Shown: piece after piece, positions 55,561-64,000 of the stretch
How the letters are laid out: each line of letters opens with the position of its first letter
Numbering within the stretch: position 1 is the stretch's first letter
Translations under genes and position numbers: made by a program
Assembly: GCF_037126465.1 (NCBI RefSeq)
Contig: NC_088206.1
Location: 49,456,841-49,520,840 of the forward strand
Length of the DNA: 64,000 nucleotides
Reading direction: 5' to 3'
Source of the DNA: Ornithodoros turicata
Lineage: Eukaryota > Arthropoda > Arachnida > Ixodida > Argasidae
Notes under the pieces: model-generated
The model's input: only the letters and a program-made list of their open reading frames with translations
What the model was told of the DNA's origin: nothing
Database searches by the model: none

Positions 55561-55695
55561 AAATGTGTAAGCATGCGAACTTCTGTAGTGTATCAATATA
55601 GCTTTACTCCAACAACTGCCGTAATTTATTCATCATTTGCTAATTAATGAAGCTTCGTAATTCACAAAATACTTACTTGACCGTGTACGATCTCA

Positions 55696-55944
55696 CACTC
55701 TTAAAAGTAAACTTCACCGCACAGCACGCTCCTAGCCAACCATCATCTCAAATGATATCGTTAGCTGCCCTGATTTGTTGAAAACAGGAGGCGTACGCCC
55801 TTTCTGTGACAATTATGAACAGCATAAGTGTCACAAAAAAGGCGTACGCCTCCCGTTTTCAACAAATCAGGGCAGATAACGATATCATTCGAGATGATGG
55901 TTGGCTAGGAGCGTGCTGTGCGGTGAAGTTCATTTTTAAGAGTG
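55696..55944. mobile_element. Family M element, complete
   Basis: 249 bp, CACTCTTAAAAGTAAAC to TTTTTAAGAGTG, flanked by CA at 55694-55695 and 55945-55946. CA is TG read on the other strand. The loop is in the reverse orientation. The arms are close to perfect complements. Confidence 0.9.
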
Positions 55945-55969
55945 CACTTGCACGGTTGCTTTCTGACCC

Positions 55970-56272
55970 TTACTCTGCCACCCAAGGCTAAGATACCGCG
56001 CGCTGATGGAACGCTTTCAAACTCGGCCGCACTTCCTGTCCAAATTGTCGTCAATGCGGTGAGCCAGAGACGGAGGAACACATTATAATGGTGTGTCCGG
56101 CTACATCCGACGCCAGACGGGAACTCCAGAAAGCAGTGCAGCACGCTGGAACATCAGAGCTACAGATTGAGGTGATCGTTCATCCGCGCGGCAACCGCCA
56201 GCACCGCCGATCCGTACAGGAAGCCCTGCTGAACTTTCTGAAGGCAGTGGACCCTGACGGTCGGTTGTAGTG
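55970..56272 (+). pseudogene. LINE-D ORF2 C-terminus
   Basis: In one frame to a stop at 56270: RTSCPNCRQCGEPETEEH, then IIMVCP, and a tail ending QEALLNFLKAVDPDGRL. This is the zinc-knuckle tail of a non-LTR ORF2 from a family unlike LINE-A, -B or -C. Domains upstream are absent; the M element ends only about 25 bp before the first recognisable codon. Confidence 0.75.
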
Positions 56273-56406
56273 TAGGAAACTGTAGAACCAGACGTGTGAG
56301 CCTTCCCCCTTCCCCACCCCCTTTCATCCCTTCCCCGAGCAACATGCCGCCTACCTAGGCAGGCGGACCGCTCGAACCCCACCGTCACCCCCCCCCCCCC
56401 CCCCCC
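56273..56406 (+). mobile_element. LINE-D 3' untranslated region with poly-C
   Basis: A pyrimidine-rich stretch following the stop codon ends in about 18 C residues (56389-56406). Taken as the 3' end of LINE-D, by analogy with the C-run of LINE-A. Confidence 0.5.
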
Positions 56407-56739
56407 TGATGATGACATGGGATGTCACGTCCAAAGGACAAAACAGCAAAGCGCTTGTTTTAGAAGCAACAGTATCGCAACAAAATACTTACTCTCGGCA
56501 TCTTTCGAGTTAAGCGACCCGCAATTTATGACAAGCATGTCAGTTCAGTGCAGACTGAGCAACAGTCTTTTGAAAGTTCAAAGTGAGCAAGACACGGTAT
56601 ATTGTGCTGTATGCAGAGTAAACGTAGCACTCGCAACTCTCAGGGACATACCACTCTCGCTTTTTTTTCTTTCTATTTCTATTTCTACTCTCGCTTTAAA
56701 CAGAAAGATATTTTTAACTCGGCGTTCTCGGCGACCATG

Positions 56740-56960
56740 GAAGTTCTAAAAACAGAACTTCACCGCATAACGGGCCTCTACCACAGTCTTCACCACATAG
56801 CACACTGACGGTCAGCCACTGCGCGGTATGATACCGTTATCGCTGTTGACTCGTGGAAAGGATGGGACGTACATCTTTTGTGACAATTATGCAGTTATGT
56901 TATTATGCAGTTATGCAACTGTCACAAAGAGGCGCAATACGCCTCCTCTTTCTGCGACGC
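56740..56960. mobile_element. Family M element, broken
   Basis: The left arm CTAAAAACAGAACTTCACCGC is followed by a second start-like CTTCACCACATAGCACAC, suggesting two overlapping partial copies. A loop-like TGTGACA...TGTCACA pair and GGCGCAATACGCC follow. The right arm is missing. Confidence 0.6.
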
Positions 56961-57169
56961 TTCGCTTTCATGTCGACTGCTACAGGTGATGACAGACGTT
57001 GTGAAGAGCTTGTTGTCACACAAAGGCGTGCAGGTAGTGGCTGCTATTGCAACTAACACGCAATGTTATCCTACGATGGGTGTATGGGCGATTTACGCGT
57101 CCGTCTCCATTTATTCCGCATTGCGTGTAGGTAGGCATGCTTTGGGAGTGCGCAGCAATAAACCGAAAT

Positions 57170-57177
57170 AATGGATG

Positions 57178-57209
<32 letters not shown>
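57170..57209. repeat. ATTG tetranucleotide repeat
   Basis: About eight GATT units preceded by GGATGGATT. It may be the 3' tail of an unrecognised LINE copy, since AATAAA lies shortly before it. Confidence 0.8.
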
Positions 57210-57274
57210 ATAAAAAAGGAACGATGGAACAAATAAAATATATATCAGTTGTTCATATCACTCGTTCTGAATTG

Positions 57275-57349
57275 GAGTTAGCGCGTGTGGACCGTGTGTT
57301 AGGGCACCCGATGTCCCATCTCCTCTGTCTCGTCCACACGCGCTAACTC
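57275..57349. repeat. 17-bp perfect hairpin
   Basis: GAGTTAGCGCGTGTGGA (57275-57291) and its exact complement (57333-57349) are separated by about 41 bp. Flanks show no transposon ends. Confidence 0.85.
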
Positions 57350-57565
57350 TAATTTCACCGGTAACAACTTTCCTTTTCCTTGGGGATTGCAAGGCAACTC
57401 TACCGCACCTGCTCTATTGCTACCAAGACAAAGCACAGTCTTCTTTTACGACACAGAGGCACCGATAACGTTGCGCTTGAAACCGACACCTCCAGGAGTT
57501 TTGCTCCCTTCTACAACGAGTATTACAAACAGAGAACGCCATGTCCCTGTAGACAGACAGAAGGG

Positions 57566-57730
57566 CACTCTTAAAACATATGGTGGTGGTGGTGGCGGTG
57601 AAAGGGTTCGCAGGGCATAAAACAGAACTTCACCGCGCAGTACGCTCTTAGCCAACCATTATCCCGAATGACACCGTTCTGCCCCCTAATTGGTTCAAAA
57701 CGGGGGGGGGGGGGGGGTACGTCTTCAACA
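57566..57730. mobile_element. Family M left arm carrying a SINE tail
   Basis: CACTCTTAAAACATA at 57566 is interrupted by a GGTGGTGGTGG-type segment of about 35 bp, the reverse of a type-2 SINE tail. The M arm then resumes (AAAACAGAACTTCACCGCG) to a G-run and TACGTCTTCAA at 57730. From 57731 LINE sequence follows in an inverted-duplicate arrangement. The right arm of M is absent. Confidence 0.65.
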
Positions 57731-57795
57731 TGCCTTTACGCCTACCTTCAAACACCGGAGCCGACACGGTGTTTGAAGGTATAGGCGTAAAGGCA
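57731..57795. repeat. Fold-back of LINE sequence at an M junction
   Basis: TGCCTTTACGCCTACC onward (57731-57756) is the near-exact complement of 57768-57795, separated by about 11 bp. The right copy is continuous with the LINE fragment that follows, so the left copy is an inverted duplication at the M boundary. Confidence 0.85.
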
Positions 57796-57925
57796 ACGTT
57801 CAGCCTCGTGCGGTGGAAGAGTGGTGTAAAAGGGCGCGGTAGTAGCGGAGGCAGTTTAAAAGAAAGCGTGGGCTCTGCAGCAGAGAGAATAGAGTGGGTG
57901 CTACGTCTTATTGCCATTGAGTCTG
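57766..57925 (-). pseudogene. LINE-C-related C-terminal fragment
   Basis: The minus strand reads AAEPTLSFKLPPLLPRPF and LFHRTRLNVAFTP, matching the region just before the zinc knuckle in the LINE at 17185 (DPTLSYRLP; RLRLNVAFTP). About 50 codons survive. Confidence 0.75.
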
Positions 57926-57929
57926 CATC

Positions 57930-58298
57930 TTGGGGCCGGTGAGAACCATGCTGGCAAATGCTCTTTCTGTCAAACGCGTATGAAATGCGATAGCATTACA
58001 GCAGACGAAGGACGACGACTCCATTTCGGATGCGAAAATAGCACACATTAGGGAGTTTTATCAGATCGGCAGAAGTCTACGGAGACGATACGGAAGCTCA
58101 AATCAAATTCATTCATCAAATTGATCAAATCAAAGATCTGCAACGTGATGCCAGCCACTTCAAAGAAATCGGAGGATTGACTTATCATGGTTTCCGAAGC
58201 GTTCTCGTAGAAGACCTTCCGATTTGATTATACTCCCTGCTTATTCCGAGTCAAGTATACTATCAACACAAGTGATAAAAAGATGAAACATTGAAACT
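57930..58298. other. No recognisable gene
   Basis: Short frames only; no motif seen. Confidence 0.4.
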
Positions 58299-58299
58299 A

Positions 58300-58348
58300 C
58301 TGTGTTGGTCAGCTGCGTGCTATGCGGTGAAGTTCTGTTTTAAGAGTG
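58300..58348. mobile_element. Family M right arm
   Basis: TTGGTCAGCTGCGTGCTATG, GCGGTGAAGTTCTG and TTTTAAGAGTG, then TA. The rest of the copy is missing; another M element begins two bases later. Confidence 0.75.
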
Positions 58349-58350
58349 TA

Positions 58351-58577
58351 CTTCACCACATAACACCCTCCTAGCCAACCGTCATCTAGAATTACATCTT
58401 TTTATCCCATGATTTGTGAAAAACTGGATGTGTACGCCTTTTTGTGACACTCATGCAGTTACGTTGTCAGAAAAAAGCGTACGCTCCGCACTCTCCACAA
58501 ATCCGGAGTGATAACGGTATCATTCTGCGCAATGGTTTGCCTTCAGCGTGTTATGTGGTGAAGTCCTGTTTCAAGAA
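58351..58577. mobile_element. Family M element, diverged
   Basis: CTTCACCACATAACACCCTC to TTATGTGGTGAAGTCCTG. Inner arms read GATTTGTGAAAAACTGGATG and CCACAAATCCGGAG, a diverged variant. The core appears as TGTACGCC and GCGTACGC. Confidence 0.75.
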
Positions 58578-58598
58578 CTTAGCTCCAAAGACACGCTG

Positions 58599-58846
58599 CG
58601 CTCTCAAAGCAGGACTTAGCTACCTAACACGGACCGGAGCCAACTGTCATTCATAATGGTATCGCTCTGTTTGCTGCCTCGTTGAAAATAGGAGGCGTAC
58701 GCCCTTCTTGGACGACTACTGTAAAATGCAAAGTGTTCGAGAAAGTTGTTCACCTGACAATTTCAGCGAATCAGTAAAGAGTACGATATTATTCACAATA
58801 ATGGTTCATTACGACCCTGTAATGTGGTGAAGTTCTATTTTAACAA
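58599..58846. mobile_element. Family M element, degraded
   Basis: GGACTTAGCTACCTAACACG to GTAATGTGGTGAAGTTCTA. One GGCGTACGCC core is intact (58691-58703); the second arm has lost it. Confidence 0.6.
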
Positions 58847-58849
58847 TGC

Positions 58850-59524
58850 AAAGACATACTAACCACTCCCACGCTAACTCCACCTCTTTCAAGTATAACA
58901 GCGAAAGACACTAACCACACCTCTTTCCTGTTGCCGTCCCTCCAGTTGCCCTCGCATCTGTACTGTGCTCGTAACCGCAGGTACTTCGCTGCGCTCACAC
59001 AGATTTGAATCAGGTCGCACGTCTCCAAAGAAACGTGTGCAAGAGCTAATTATTTCTCAGAGGCTTCTCAACAGTACCTGTGGAAGCAAAACGGCATTGG
59101 TACCCATACATGCGTGCAGGAAATATAATTATCGTCGGGGGTCATTGCAAAAGGCTCACGTTTTTTGAATAGTAGAAGAACAGCGCCGCCGGCATCAAAC
59201 TGTCTAAAAGGAATCGAATGGGTGTTTGTGAGAACCATAGGAGAGAGCGAAAAAAAGGGAGCACACAGATTTTAATTCGCGTCAACGTCATTTCATTCTA
59301 TTACAGCCGTGCTTGACCTTTTGGCTCATTTTCATTTTGCATTTTAATTTGATTTTTTTATTCATCCTCTTTTCCCGCGCATGCGTTTGTCGTATATTTA
59401 TTCCTGGATGTTTCTGAAAAAATTCGCGGACACGCATTACTACGGTAATCGGACAACAAGGTGCAGCCACGAGAGCTGTCACTGAAAAAACAGTCGGCGA
59501 AAGTTTATGTGCCGATGGTCTGCT
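58850..59524. other. No recognisable gene
   Basis: About 670 bp without a coding motif or repeat boundary. Confidence 0.45.
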
Positions 59525-59526
59525 CT

Positions 59527-59757
59527 CACTCTAAAAACGGAGCTTCACCGCATAGCACGCTCCTAGCCAACCATCATCCCGAATGAGCAACGTTCTCTCC
59601 CTTGATTTGAGAAAAACGGGGGGCGTACGCCATTTTTGTGGCAATTATGAACTGCATAACGCCACAAAAATGGCGCACGCCTCCCGTTTTCAGCAAATCA
59701 GGGGAAAGAACGATGTCACTCGGGATGATGGTTGGCTAGGAGCGTGCTATATGGTAC
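59527..59757. mobile_element. Family M element, right end lost
   Basis: It begins CACTCTAAAAACGGAGC and has long, nearly perfect arms with a variant loop (GTGGCA...CGCCAC). It stops at GCTATATGGTA, about 20 bp short of the expected terminus, a few bases before the next M copy. Confidence 0.85.
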
Positions 59758-59764
59758 AGTCGTG

Positions 59765-59899
59765 CATTCTTAGAAATGTACCTTACCGCATAGCACGCTC
59801 CTAACCAACCATCATCTCGAATGATATCGTTATCTGCCCTGATTGGTTGAAAACGGCAGGCGTACGCCTTTTTTGTGACAATTATAAACAGCATAAGTG
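59765..59899. mobile_element. Family M left half
   Basis: CATTCTTAGAAATGTACC through the left arm and loop, ending at CAGCATAAGTG. The right arm is replaced by unrelated sequence with a SINE-tail-like GGCAAGCCGGTG and CCACCACCACC segment (about 59945-59972). Confidence 0.75.
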
Positions 59900-59989
59900 G
59901 CCTCTCTCAACACTTAAAAAGAAGAAGAAGCGAGGGCAACAATGGCAAGCCGGTGTTCGCCACCACCACCTCACTTTTAAGAACCATAG

Positions 59990-60234
59990 GTGGTGGAAAC
60001 AGCTCCACTACATAACACATTAAAGGCCAACCATTGCACAGAATGATACGGTTATTACTCCTGATTTATGGAAAGCGCTGGGCGTACGCCTCTTTTGTGA
60101 CAATTACCATTACGGCATAAGTGTCACAAAAAAGGCGTACGCCTCCCGATTCCAACAAATCAGGGTAGAGAACGATGTCATTCAATACGATGGAGGGCTA
60201 GGAACGTGTTATGCGGAGAAGTTCACTTCTTGGG
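59990..60234. mobile_element. Family M element, diverged
   Basis: CAGCTCCACTACATAACAC to GTTATGCGGAGAAGTTC, with GGCGTACGCC in both arms and TGTGACA...TGTCACA. Ends are altered; GGTGGTGG next to the left end again suggests a SINE-tail contact. Confidence 0.75.
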
Positions 60235-60393
60235 TGGGGTGGATCCCATTATCGAAGGAGTAAACAAACAGTCTGTAAGGCGATGGCTATACCGTTTTGG
60301 CCAATCTGAATTTCGTGAATCGCGTTATAATGTTGTCGACGAAGCCAAAAATCGAAGTGAGGCCTCCTATACGTGCCCCACAGCATCAAGCTA

Positions 60394-60721
60394 CACTCTA
60401 AAAACAGAAGGGGGGGGGGGGGGGGGGGGGGGTCGAGGTAGCTTGCCGTTGTTGGCCGCACTCAAGTGGGCATCGTCACGACTTCAGAGAACTTCAGAAC
60501 TTCACTACATAGCACGCGCTTAGCCAATCCCCATCCCAAATGACATGTTTCTGCCTTCTGATTGGTTTAAAATTGGAGGCGTAGACCTTTTTGAAACACT
60601 TATGCAGTTCCAAAAAAGGCGTACGCCCCGCGCTTTCCACAAATCGGGAGTGATAAAGGTATCATTCTGTGCAGTGGTTGGCCTTCTCTGTGCTCTGTGG
60701 TGAAGTTATGTTTTTAGAGTG
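60394..60721. mobile_element. Family M element with inserted SINE tail, TA-flanked
   Basis: CACTCTAAAAACAGAA starts the element. After about 16 bases a G-run and a reversed type-2 SINE tail (TTGGCCGCACTCAAGTGGGC) intervene to about 60486, and the arm then resumes (CAGAACTTCACTACATAGC). It ends TTTTTAGAGTG at 60721. TA lies on both sides (60392-60393 and 60722-60723). Total 328 bp, about 80 bp longer than standard because of the SINE piece. Confidence 0.8.
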
Positions 60722-60723
60722 TA

Positions 60724-60971
60724 CACTCGTAAAAATGAACTTCACCGCATAGCACGCTCCTAGCCAACCATCATCTCAAATGATATCGTTATCTGCCCTG
60801 ATTTCATGGAAACGGTGGCGTACGCCTTTTTTGTGACACTTATGCTGTTCATAATTGTCACAGAAAAGGCATACGCCTCCCATTTTCAACAAATCATGGC
60901 AGATAACGATATCATTTGAGATGATGGTTGGCTAGGAGCGTGCTATGCGGTGAAGTTCATTTTTAAGAGTG
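60724..60971. mobile_element. Family M element, complete
   Basis: 248 bp, CACTCGTAAAAATGAAC to TTTTTAAGAGTG, with TA on both sides (60722-60723 and 60972-60973). It adjoins the previous M copy, sharing one TA. The last three bases plus TA lie in the target duplication of the hAT element that follows. Confidence 0.9.
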
Positions 60972-60976
60972 TAGGG

Positions 60977-61427
60977 CAGTGTTTCCCAAAGTGTGGTCCA
61001 CGGACCCCTGGGGGTCCGCGAGAGTGTCCGTGGGGGTCCGCGACCGTCTCTCACATTTCAGTGAGGATTTTCGTCCCCACAAACACGCGCTCGTACATGC
61101 TGCCCGATTTCCAAACACCCAGAACTTCCAAAATTGCTACAAGCATGCTTCAACAGCTAGCTTCTAATTTCTGATAGAAAAGTCCTGCAATGCACGTTTG
61201 TCCGCGTCATACACATACAAACAAGAAGAAGAAACCAGTCCGGAATAGTTTCTGAAGCTGTATCGAAAGCACGCAGCAGCTGACGAGGTTGCTGGTTATG
61301 CACTGGCTGTGTCGGTGTGTGTGTGTGTGTGTGTCTGTGTGTGGGCGGGGGCGGGGGGGGGGGGGTCCGTGAATTGGTTCTCATAGCTTCCGGGGGTCCG
61401 TCACCGCCAAAAGTTTGGGAAACACTG
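60977..61427. mobile_element. hAT-type MITE
   Basis: Ends CAGTGTTTCCCAAAGTGTGG and its complement ending TTTGGGAAACACTG are typical hAT termini, and GGGGGTCCG motifs lie just inside. GTGTAGGG at 60969-60976 and 61428-61435 is a perfect 8-bp duplication. The 451-bp interior has a GT microsatellite (61315-61338) and a G-run near 61350 but no coding sequence. Confidence 0.95.
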
Positions 61428-61633
61428 GTGTAGGGCACACTCACCAGTAACAACCCAAGCCCGAAGTATTTATTTCCATAAGTACCCTACAGCGCCGGAG
61501 CATTGGTGTAGGGTGTGTAGGCACAGAAAAATGTTACAAACTATGTATCAGAAAAATGAATAACAATAATAAACACCAAATGCAACAATAATATGAGTAT
61601 GATAATGTATTATTCGAGTGAGAGCACGATATA

Positions 61634-62479
61634 CAGGGTGTTTCACCTAAGGTGATAAAAAATTCTAACTGGCTACGTACTCGCCGGAGGATTGTCGGAC
61701 TTTCGGCAATTACCTTCTGGAAACTTTTGCCACCATTGAGGAAGGCTTTGGAAAATTTTTACTTGCGGGAAATTTTTTTTTTTTTTCAATTGAACTTTGA
61801 AAATTGCCAAGCGAACCTCACTTTTTCTTTACAGAAACATCAAGTCCTCCACGGATAACCACACACCCAACCGAAACTCTGCACAGTATCGCAACAGAAA
61901 TAGTCTAAAAAAATTAGTAAAAATTCGGCTTTAGCCCCGCCTGCTTGATTGTCGCAAAGAAAATCGCACGATATTTGCGGGGAGAGGAGGAAGTGTTCCC
62001 GCCTCTTGTTTTACCTTTCTTTGCGCCACGTTGACCTTGATGCTGGTGACAGCCGACTTATCACAAAGAAAACAAAACAACCGTCTTATCACAAAGAAGC
62101 CAAGACAAATGAAGGTGGGGACACTTTCTTGTCTAGACACAGATTTCGCTCGCGCTTCTCTGCGAAAATCAAACATGCGGGGCTAAAGCGTAATTTTTAA
62201 TAATTTTTTTCAACTATTTCTGTTGCGATACTGTGCATAGTTTTTGTTAGGTCTGCGGTTATCCGTAGAGGACATCATATTTCTGTAAAAAAAAGTGAGG
62301 TTCGCTTGGCAATTTACAAAGTTCAATTGAAAAAAGAAATTTCCCGCAATTAAAAATTGTCCAAAGCCTTCCTCAATGATGGCAAAAGTTTCCAGAAGGT
62401 AAATGCCGAAAGTCCGACAACCCTCCGGCGAGTACGTCGCCAGTTATAATTTTTTATCACCCTAGATGGAACACCCTGT
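61634..62479. mobile_element. Mariner-type non-autonomous element, third family
   Basis: The ends CAGGGTGTTTCACCTAAGG and GATGGAACACCCTG are flanked by TA (61632-61633 and 62480-62481). The arms are about 290 bp and include the shared subterminal block about 150 bp in (AATTGAACTTTGAAAATTGC; CACTTTTTCTTTACAG). No transposase frame. Confidence 0.9.
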
Positions 62480-62485
62480 ATATAC

Positions 62486-62720
62486 GGGGTGTCCGGTGAG
62501 AAAGTGTCATTAACTTTCTAAAAATAGGTTTAACATCAGAAAATTATGAATTTACTTGGAATACACACACACACTCGGACTTTTGCCACAGATTCAGGCC
62601 GTTTGCATTCGCGTCACACGTTAATTAAGCTAATTTTGCTAATTGAACTCGAAAATTAGCCAAGCCAAGCGTTTTTCTTGGTGAATTCGGTAGCCAATGG
62701 CCATAGCACACTATTCCAAC
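62486..62720. mobile_element. Mariner-type element, left half only
   Basis: CGGGGTGTCCGGTGAGAAAG after TA, with the shared block about 155 bp in (AATTGAACTCGAAAATTAGC; GTTTTTCTTGGTG). No right arm is found. It adjoins the preceding mariner-type element within about 5 bp. Confidence 0.7.
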
Positions 62721-62869
62721 CGAAATCACGGTTTAATGAAACCGAAATGAAACGTCTAAAAGAACGGTCGACGTTTCATATTATATTATAATCTTTGTGT
62801 TAGATTACCCACAGAATAAACTAGTTTTTGTTAACTTTCCTTTAATCTGTCGTTCACGTCTTATTATTT

Positions 62870-62928
62870 TACGACCTCAGTTGTCTCGCGACGTAAACAC
62901 CCAATTATTATTATTATTATTTTACTTA
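62870..62928 (+). mobile_element. RTE-like LINE 3' tail, short
   Basis: TTGTCTCGCGACGTAAACAC followed by AATTATTATTATTATTATT. It shares CTCGCGACGTAA with the fragment at 1290-1432 and ends in TTA repeats. Confidence 0.5.
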
Positions 62929-62932
62929 TATA

Positions 62933-63250
62933 CAGGGTGTCCACGCTAAGTGTGAACAGATTTTTTAAAAATATATATAACACTTTTTCCAAGATGAAAT
63001 CAATTGCAATATAGCATATGCTGAAGGGCACTCCCTAGCAGGGCATTAGCAAAGTCCAAAGGCAATGTCTTAATTAACTTTCATTAATTAACTTTTTAAT
63101 TATAAAAGCTACAAAGTTGTCCCAATGAGAACATCTGTTCCTTTCGGTCACCTGATATCGTAGCCGTTTTCAGAACAAAAATCCGTTCGATAGATCGCCC
63201 GCAAAAAAATCGTGAAGGAACGCCATTTTTTTCTTTATTTTGTTCATTGC
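62933..63250. mobile_element. Mariner-type element, left half only
   Basis: CAGGGTGTCCACGCTAAGTG after TA. It lacks the clear subterminal block of the other families and no matching right arm occurs before 63480. Extent is approximate. Confidence 0.5.
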
Positions 63251-63479
63251 GCTTCTTAGAAGACGCGTATTTCCTTCATCCCCAACGGGAGAGGGAGAAG
63301 GAGCACAGTGCTACCTCATGCGTCGAAGATGAGCTTTAACTTGCGGAAACAAAACAAAAACAAATGTATCGGGTGACTCTATCGGAACTGGCCTTATCTT
63401 GGGTTCCATTTTCTGTTTCCTTTTAATCTTTTTCCAGGACGCGAGAGGCGATAGTGTGCTCTTGATAGTGCTCTTGATA

Positions 63480-63590
63480 GTGGGCGTACGCCCCCTTCTC
63501 TCTTCCAATCAGAAGCGATAACCCTATCAGTCGTGGCAATGGTTGGCGCACAGCGTGCTGTGCGGTGAAGTTCTGTTTTTAGTGTCACAT
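63480..63590. mobile_element. Family M right half, second subfamily
   Basis: GGGCGTACGCCCCC, then AATCAGAAGCGATAACCC, GGTTGGCGCACAGCGTGC and GCGGTGAAGTTCTGTTTT. Left half missing. Confidence 0.7.
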
Positions 63591-63591
63591 G

Positions 63592-64000
63592 CTGGGTATT
63601 TTCACCCGCGTACAGATGAGTACACGACGGCGTGGCAGCATTATTTTCGCGGTCCCGTGGACATTTTCCTCTTTCGTTCTCGTCCGGCATGGCAGGCGTC
63701 AAGTCCTATCGCTGTGCCCGTGTGGCAGATGACAGAATGATGGCCACGAAACGCGCTCGGGCCAAGAAAAACGAAACGCGAGTAGATGGTGCGAGCTTCG
63801 AATCACGTATTAGTTACCGCCTTCAGTGTCGGCGACCGAAACGTCGATTTTTCTCTCTTCTCGCGCCCATTTCTTCTTGCCTTCCGTTCGAATCCCTCTC
63901 TTATTGTCATTCATGGAACGAACCGCATTTCGCTTCTGGTCGAAAAAGAAAATAAAAGGAATATAGATGGGAGGGAGAGAAAGTGGGAGGGATTACAGTG
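63592..64000. other. No recognisable gene
   Basis: A GC-richer region with an open frame at 63632-63955 that has no motif I recognise. Confidence 0.4.

Noticed and set aside
3552..60971. CRISPR-like array of repeated palindromes
   Set aside because: The copies are dispersed MITEs with target duplications in a eukaryotic genome; spacing is irregular and no cas-like genes exist.

Overview
The window looks like repeat-dominated intergenic or intronic DNA from a chelicerate, most likely a hard tick. That call rests on family resemblance recalled from tick sequence: a tRNA-derived SINE body, an RTE-type LINE 3' end, I-group LINEs with a C-terminal RNase H, and a Helentron with an endonuclease tail. 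The DNA is eukaryotic: splice-like signals, poly-A and microsatellite tails and target-site duplications are present, and there are no operons or Shine-Dalgarno sites. Only one short stretch (29484-29666) looks like a host exon, and I cannot name its gene. Everything else I can assign is a transposable element or its debris.

Family labels used here: LINE-A (3' end reads AATAAACATATCCCC), LINE-B, LINE-C (3' tail of GTT repeats), LINE-D (poly-C tail) and LINE-E (AATC/ACTC-repeat tail). M is a palindromic MITE family of about 248 bp with CACTCT...AGAGTG ends. 'mariner-type' marks elements that begin TA-CAGGGTG and have long terminal inverted repeats. hAT elements begin CAG and make 8-bp duplications.

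Layout. 0.7-3 kb: SINE head, LINE-A, RTE and LINE-C tails, and a Ty3/gypsy RNase H scrap. 3.3-5.5 kb: a LINE-E 3' part broken by an M element, rearranged by an inversion, then hit by a hAT. 6-7.4 kb: a Penelope GIY-YIG scrap and a mariner-type element. 7.6-12.8 kb: two head-to-tail LINE-A copies, the first split by a near-identical twin of the 4.4-kb hAT. 13.7-16.7 kb: M, SINE and mariner-type fragments. 16.7-21.3 kb: a mariner-type element that keeps the start of its transposase and carries a 3-kb LINE inside one arm. 22-33 kb: M copies, two more mariner-type elements and the putative exon. 33.5-43.1 kb: LINE-B, a SINE, a LINE-C fragment and a long LINE-C copy with an uninterrupted 1.1-kilocodon frame. 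46.2-49.4 kb: a Helentron relic holding three elements nested inside one another. 49.6-63.6 kb: SINEs, a dense M cluster, a hAT MITE and several mariner-type elements.

The genes do not form a pathway. The window records insertions in order, and nesting plus target-site duplications give their relative ages. The most useful observations are the 2-bp pyrimidine-purine target duplication of family M, two inversions that start inside M arms, SINE tails landing at one spot in M ends, a conserved subterminal block with a splice-acceptor look shared by divergent mariner-type families, and the four-layer nest.
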